Assembly: GCA_045532145.1 (NCBI GenBank)
Contig: JAZSFJ010000136.1
Coordinates: 1 to 15,633, forward strand
Reading direction: 5' to 3'
DNA length: 15,633 nt
Origin: SIG459 sp045532145
GTDB taxonomy: Bacteria; Bacillota; Clostridia; Oscillospirales; Oscillospiraceae
Of this stretch, positions 15,191 to 15,633 are shown piece after piece. The notes under the pieces are model-generated. The model was not told where the DNA came from. It searched no databases and saw nothing but the letters and a program-made list of their open reading frames with translations. Positions within the stretch are counted from its first letter, which is position 1, and each line of letters starts with the position of its first letter. Made by a program: the position numbers and the translations under genes.

Positions 15191-15633
15191 ATGAACTATA
15201 TTCTCACCATTTCCTACGACGGCAGCCGCTATGACGGCTGGCAGAGACAGGGCAACACAGACAACACCATTCAGGGCAAGCTTGAGGCCGTTTTCTCCTC
15301 AATATCCGGGGAGACTGTGGAAATCCACGGCGCAGGGCGTACCGACGCCGGTGTACATGCCGAAGCCCAGACAGCCAGCCTGCGCCTTGCTTCCTCCATT
15401 CCCCCGGGGGAGCTTATGACAAGGGCCAACGGCTATCTCCCCGAGGACATAGCCATCACTGCCGCCGAGGAGGCTTCCGAACGCTTTCACGCCCGTCTCA
15501 ACGCAAAGGGAAAGACATACCGCTACAGCATACGGATGGGCTCTGTTCCCGATGTTTTCCGCCGCAAATATCAGCACCGCGTTGAGGAGCCTCTTGACAT
15601 CGAGGCCATGAGAAAGGCCGCATCAGCCCTGTG
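15191..15633 (+). CDS. truA: tRNA pseudouridine synthase A, 3' end outside window
   Basis: TruA converts uridines 38-40 in the anticodon arm of many tRNAs to pseudouridine. The 147 visible residues start MNYILTISYDGSRYDGWQRQ and include the catalytic block GAGRTDAGVHA with Asp at residue 52, then ERFHARLNAKGKTYRYSI, all diagnostic of TruA. The family is usually about 245-270 residues, so a little over half is seen. The ATG at 15191 follows GGAGGGAGAAAGG. It is the only plus-strand gene in the window and has its own promoter divergent from the exporter operon. Confidence 0.96.
   Translation, partial: MNYILTISYDGSRYDGWQRQGNTDNTIQGKLEAVFSSISGETVEIHGAGRTDAGVHAEAQTASLRLASSIPPGELMTRANGYLPEDIAITAAEEASERFHARLNAKGKTYRYSIRMGSVPDVFRRKYQHRVEEPLDIEAMRKAASAL

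Overview
The window looks like a piece of a Firmicutes chromosome, most likely a gut-type Clostridia relative (inference). The evidence is strong AGGAGG-type ribosome binding sites, sigma-A-like promoters with 17-base spacers, lipoproteins with lipoboxes, a thioester/SpaA-type surface protein, and moderately G+C-rich coding sequence broken by A+T-rich intergenic DNA. Nothing in the window fixes the genus. No rRNA, tRNA, CRISPR array, transposase or phage gene was seen.

Layout, right to left, because all genes but one are on the minus strand. At the right edge truA (15191 to the end, plus strand, cut off) is divergent from a two-gene operon: an MMPL/RND-type exporter (12509-14959) and a 1078-residue secreted GLUG-repeat protein with a long helical insertion and a C-terminal membrane anchor (9276-12512). 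These two overlap by ATGA. A strong hairpin terminator follows at 9228-9269. A 318-base intergenic region then holds that terminator, a lone REP-like hairpin and a promoter for a four-gene MacAB-like efflux operon: lipoprotein adaptor (7797-8957), ABC ATPase (7096-7794), membrane-anchored adaptor (5508-7109) and MacB/FtsX-type permease (4173-5495). A dense array of GTAG-footed palindromes (3754-4144) follows the permease. Then come a lipoprotein made of two copies of one domain (2795-3730), an RluA-family pseudouridine synthase (2118-2708), a long perfect-stem terminator (2070-2108), and a thioester-domain surface protein (1925 down to the left edge, cut off in a proline-rich tail).

The common theme is the cell envelope. 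Two independent export systems lie side by side, one RND-type with a dedicated surface-exposed partner and one ABC-type with two different adaptors. They are flanked by a lipoprotein and an adhesin-like protein. Substrates cannot be read from the sequence. The items most worth a second look are the GLUG/coiled-coil partner of the MMPL exporter, the four-residue repeat in the MMPL tail, the paired adaptors with a matched tyrosine/glycine loop, and the REP/BIME-like array.
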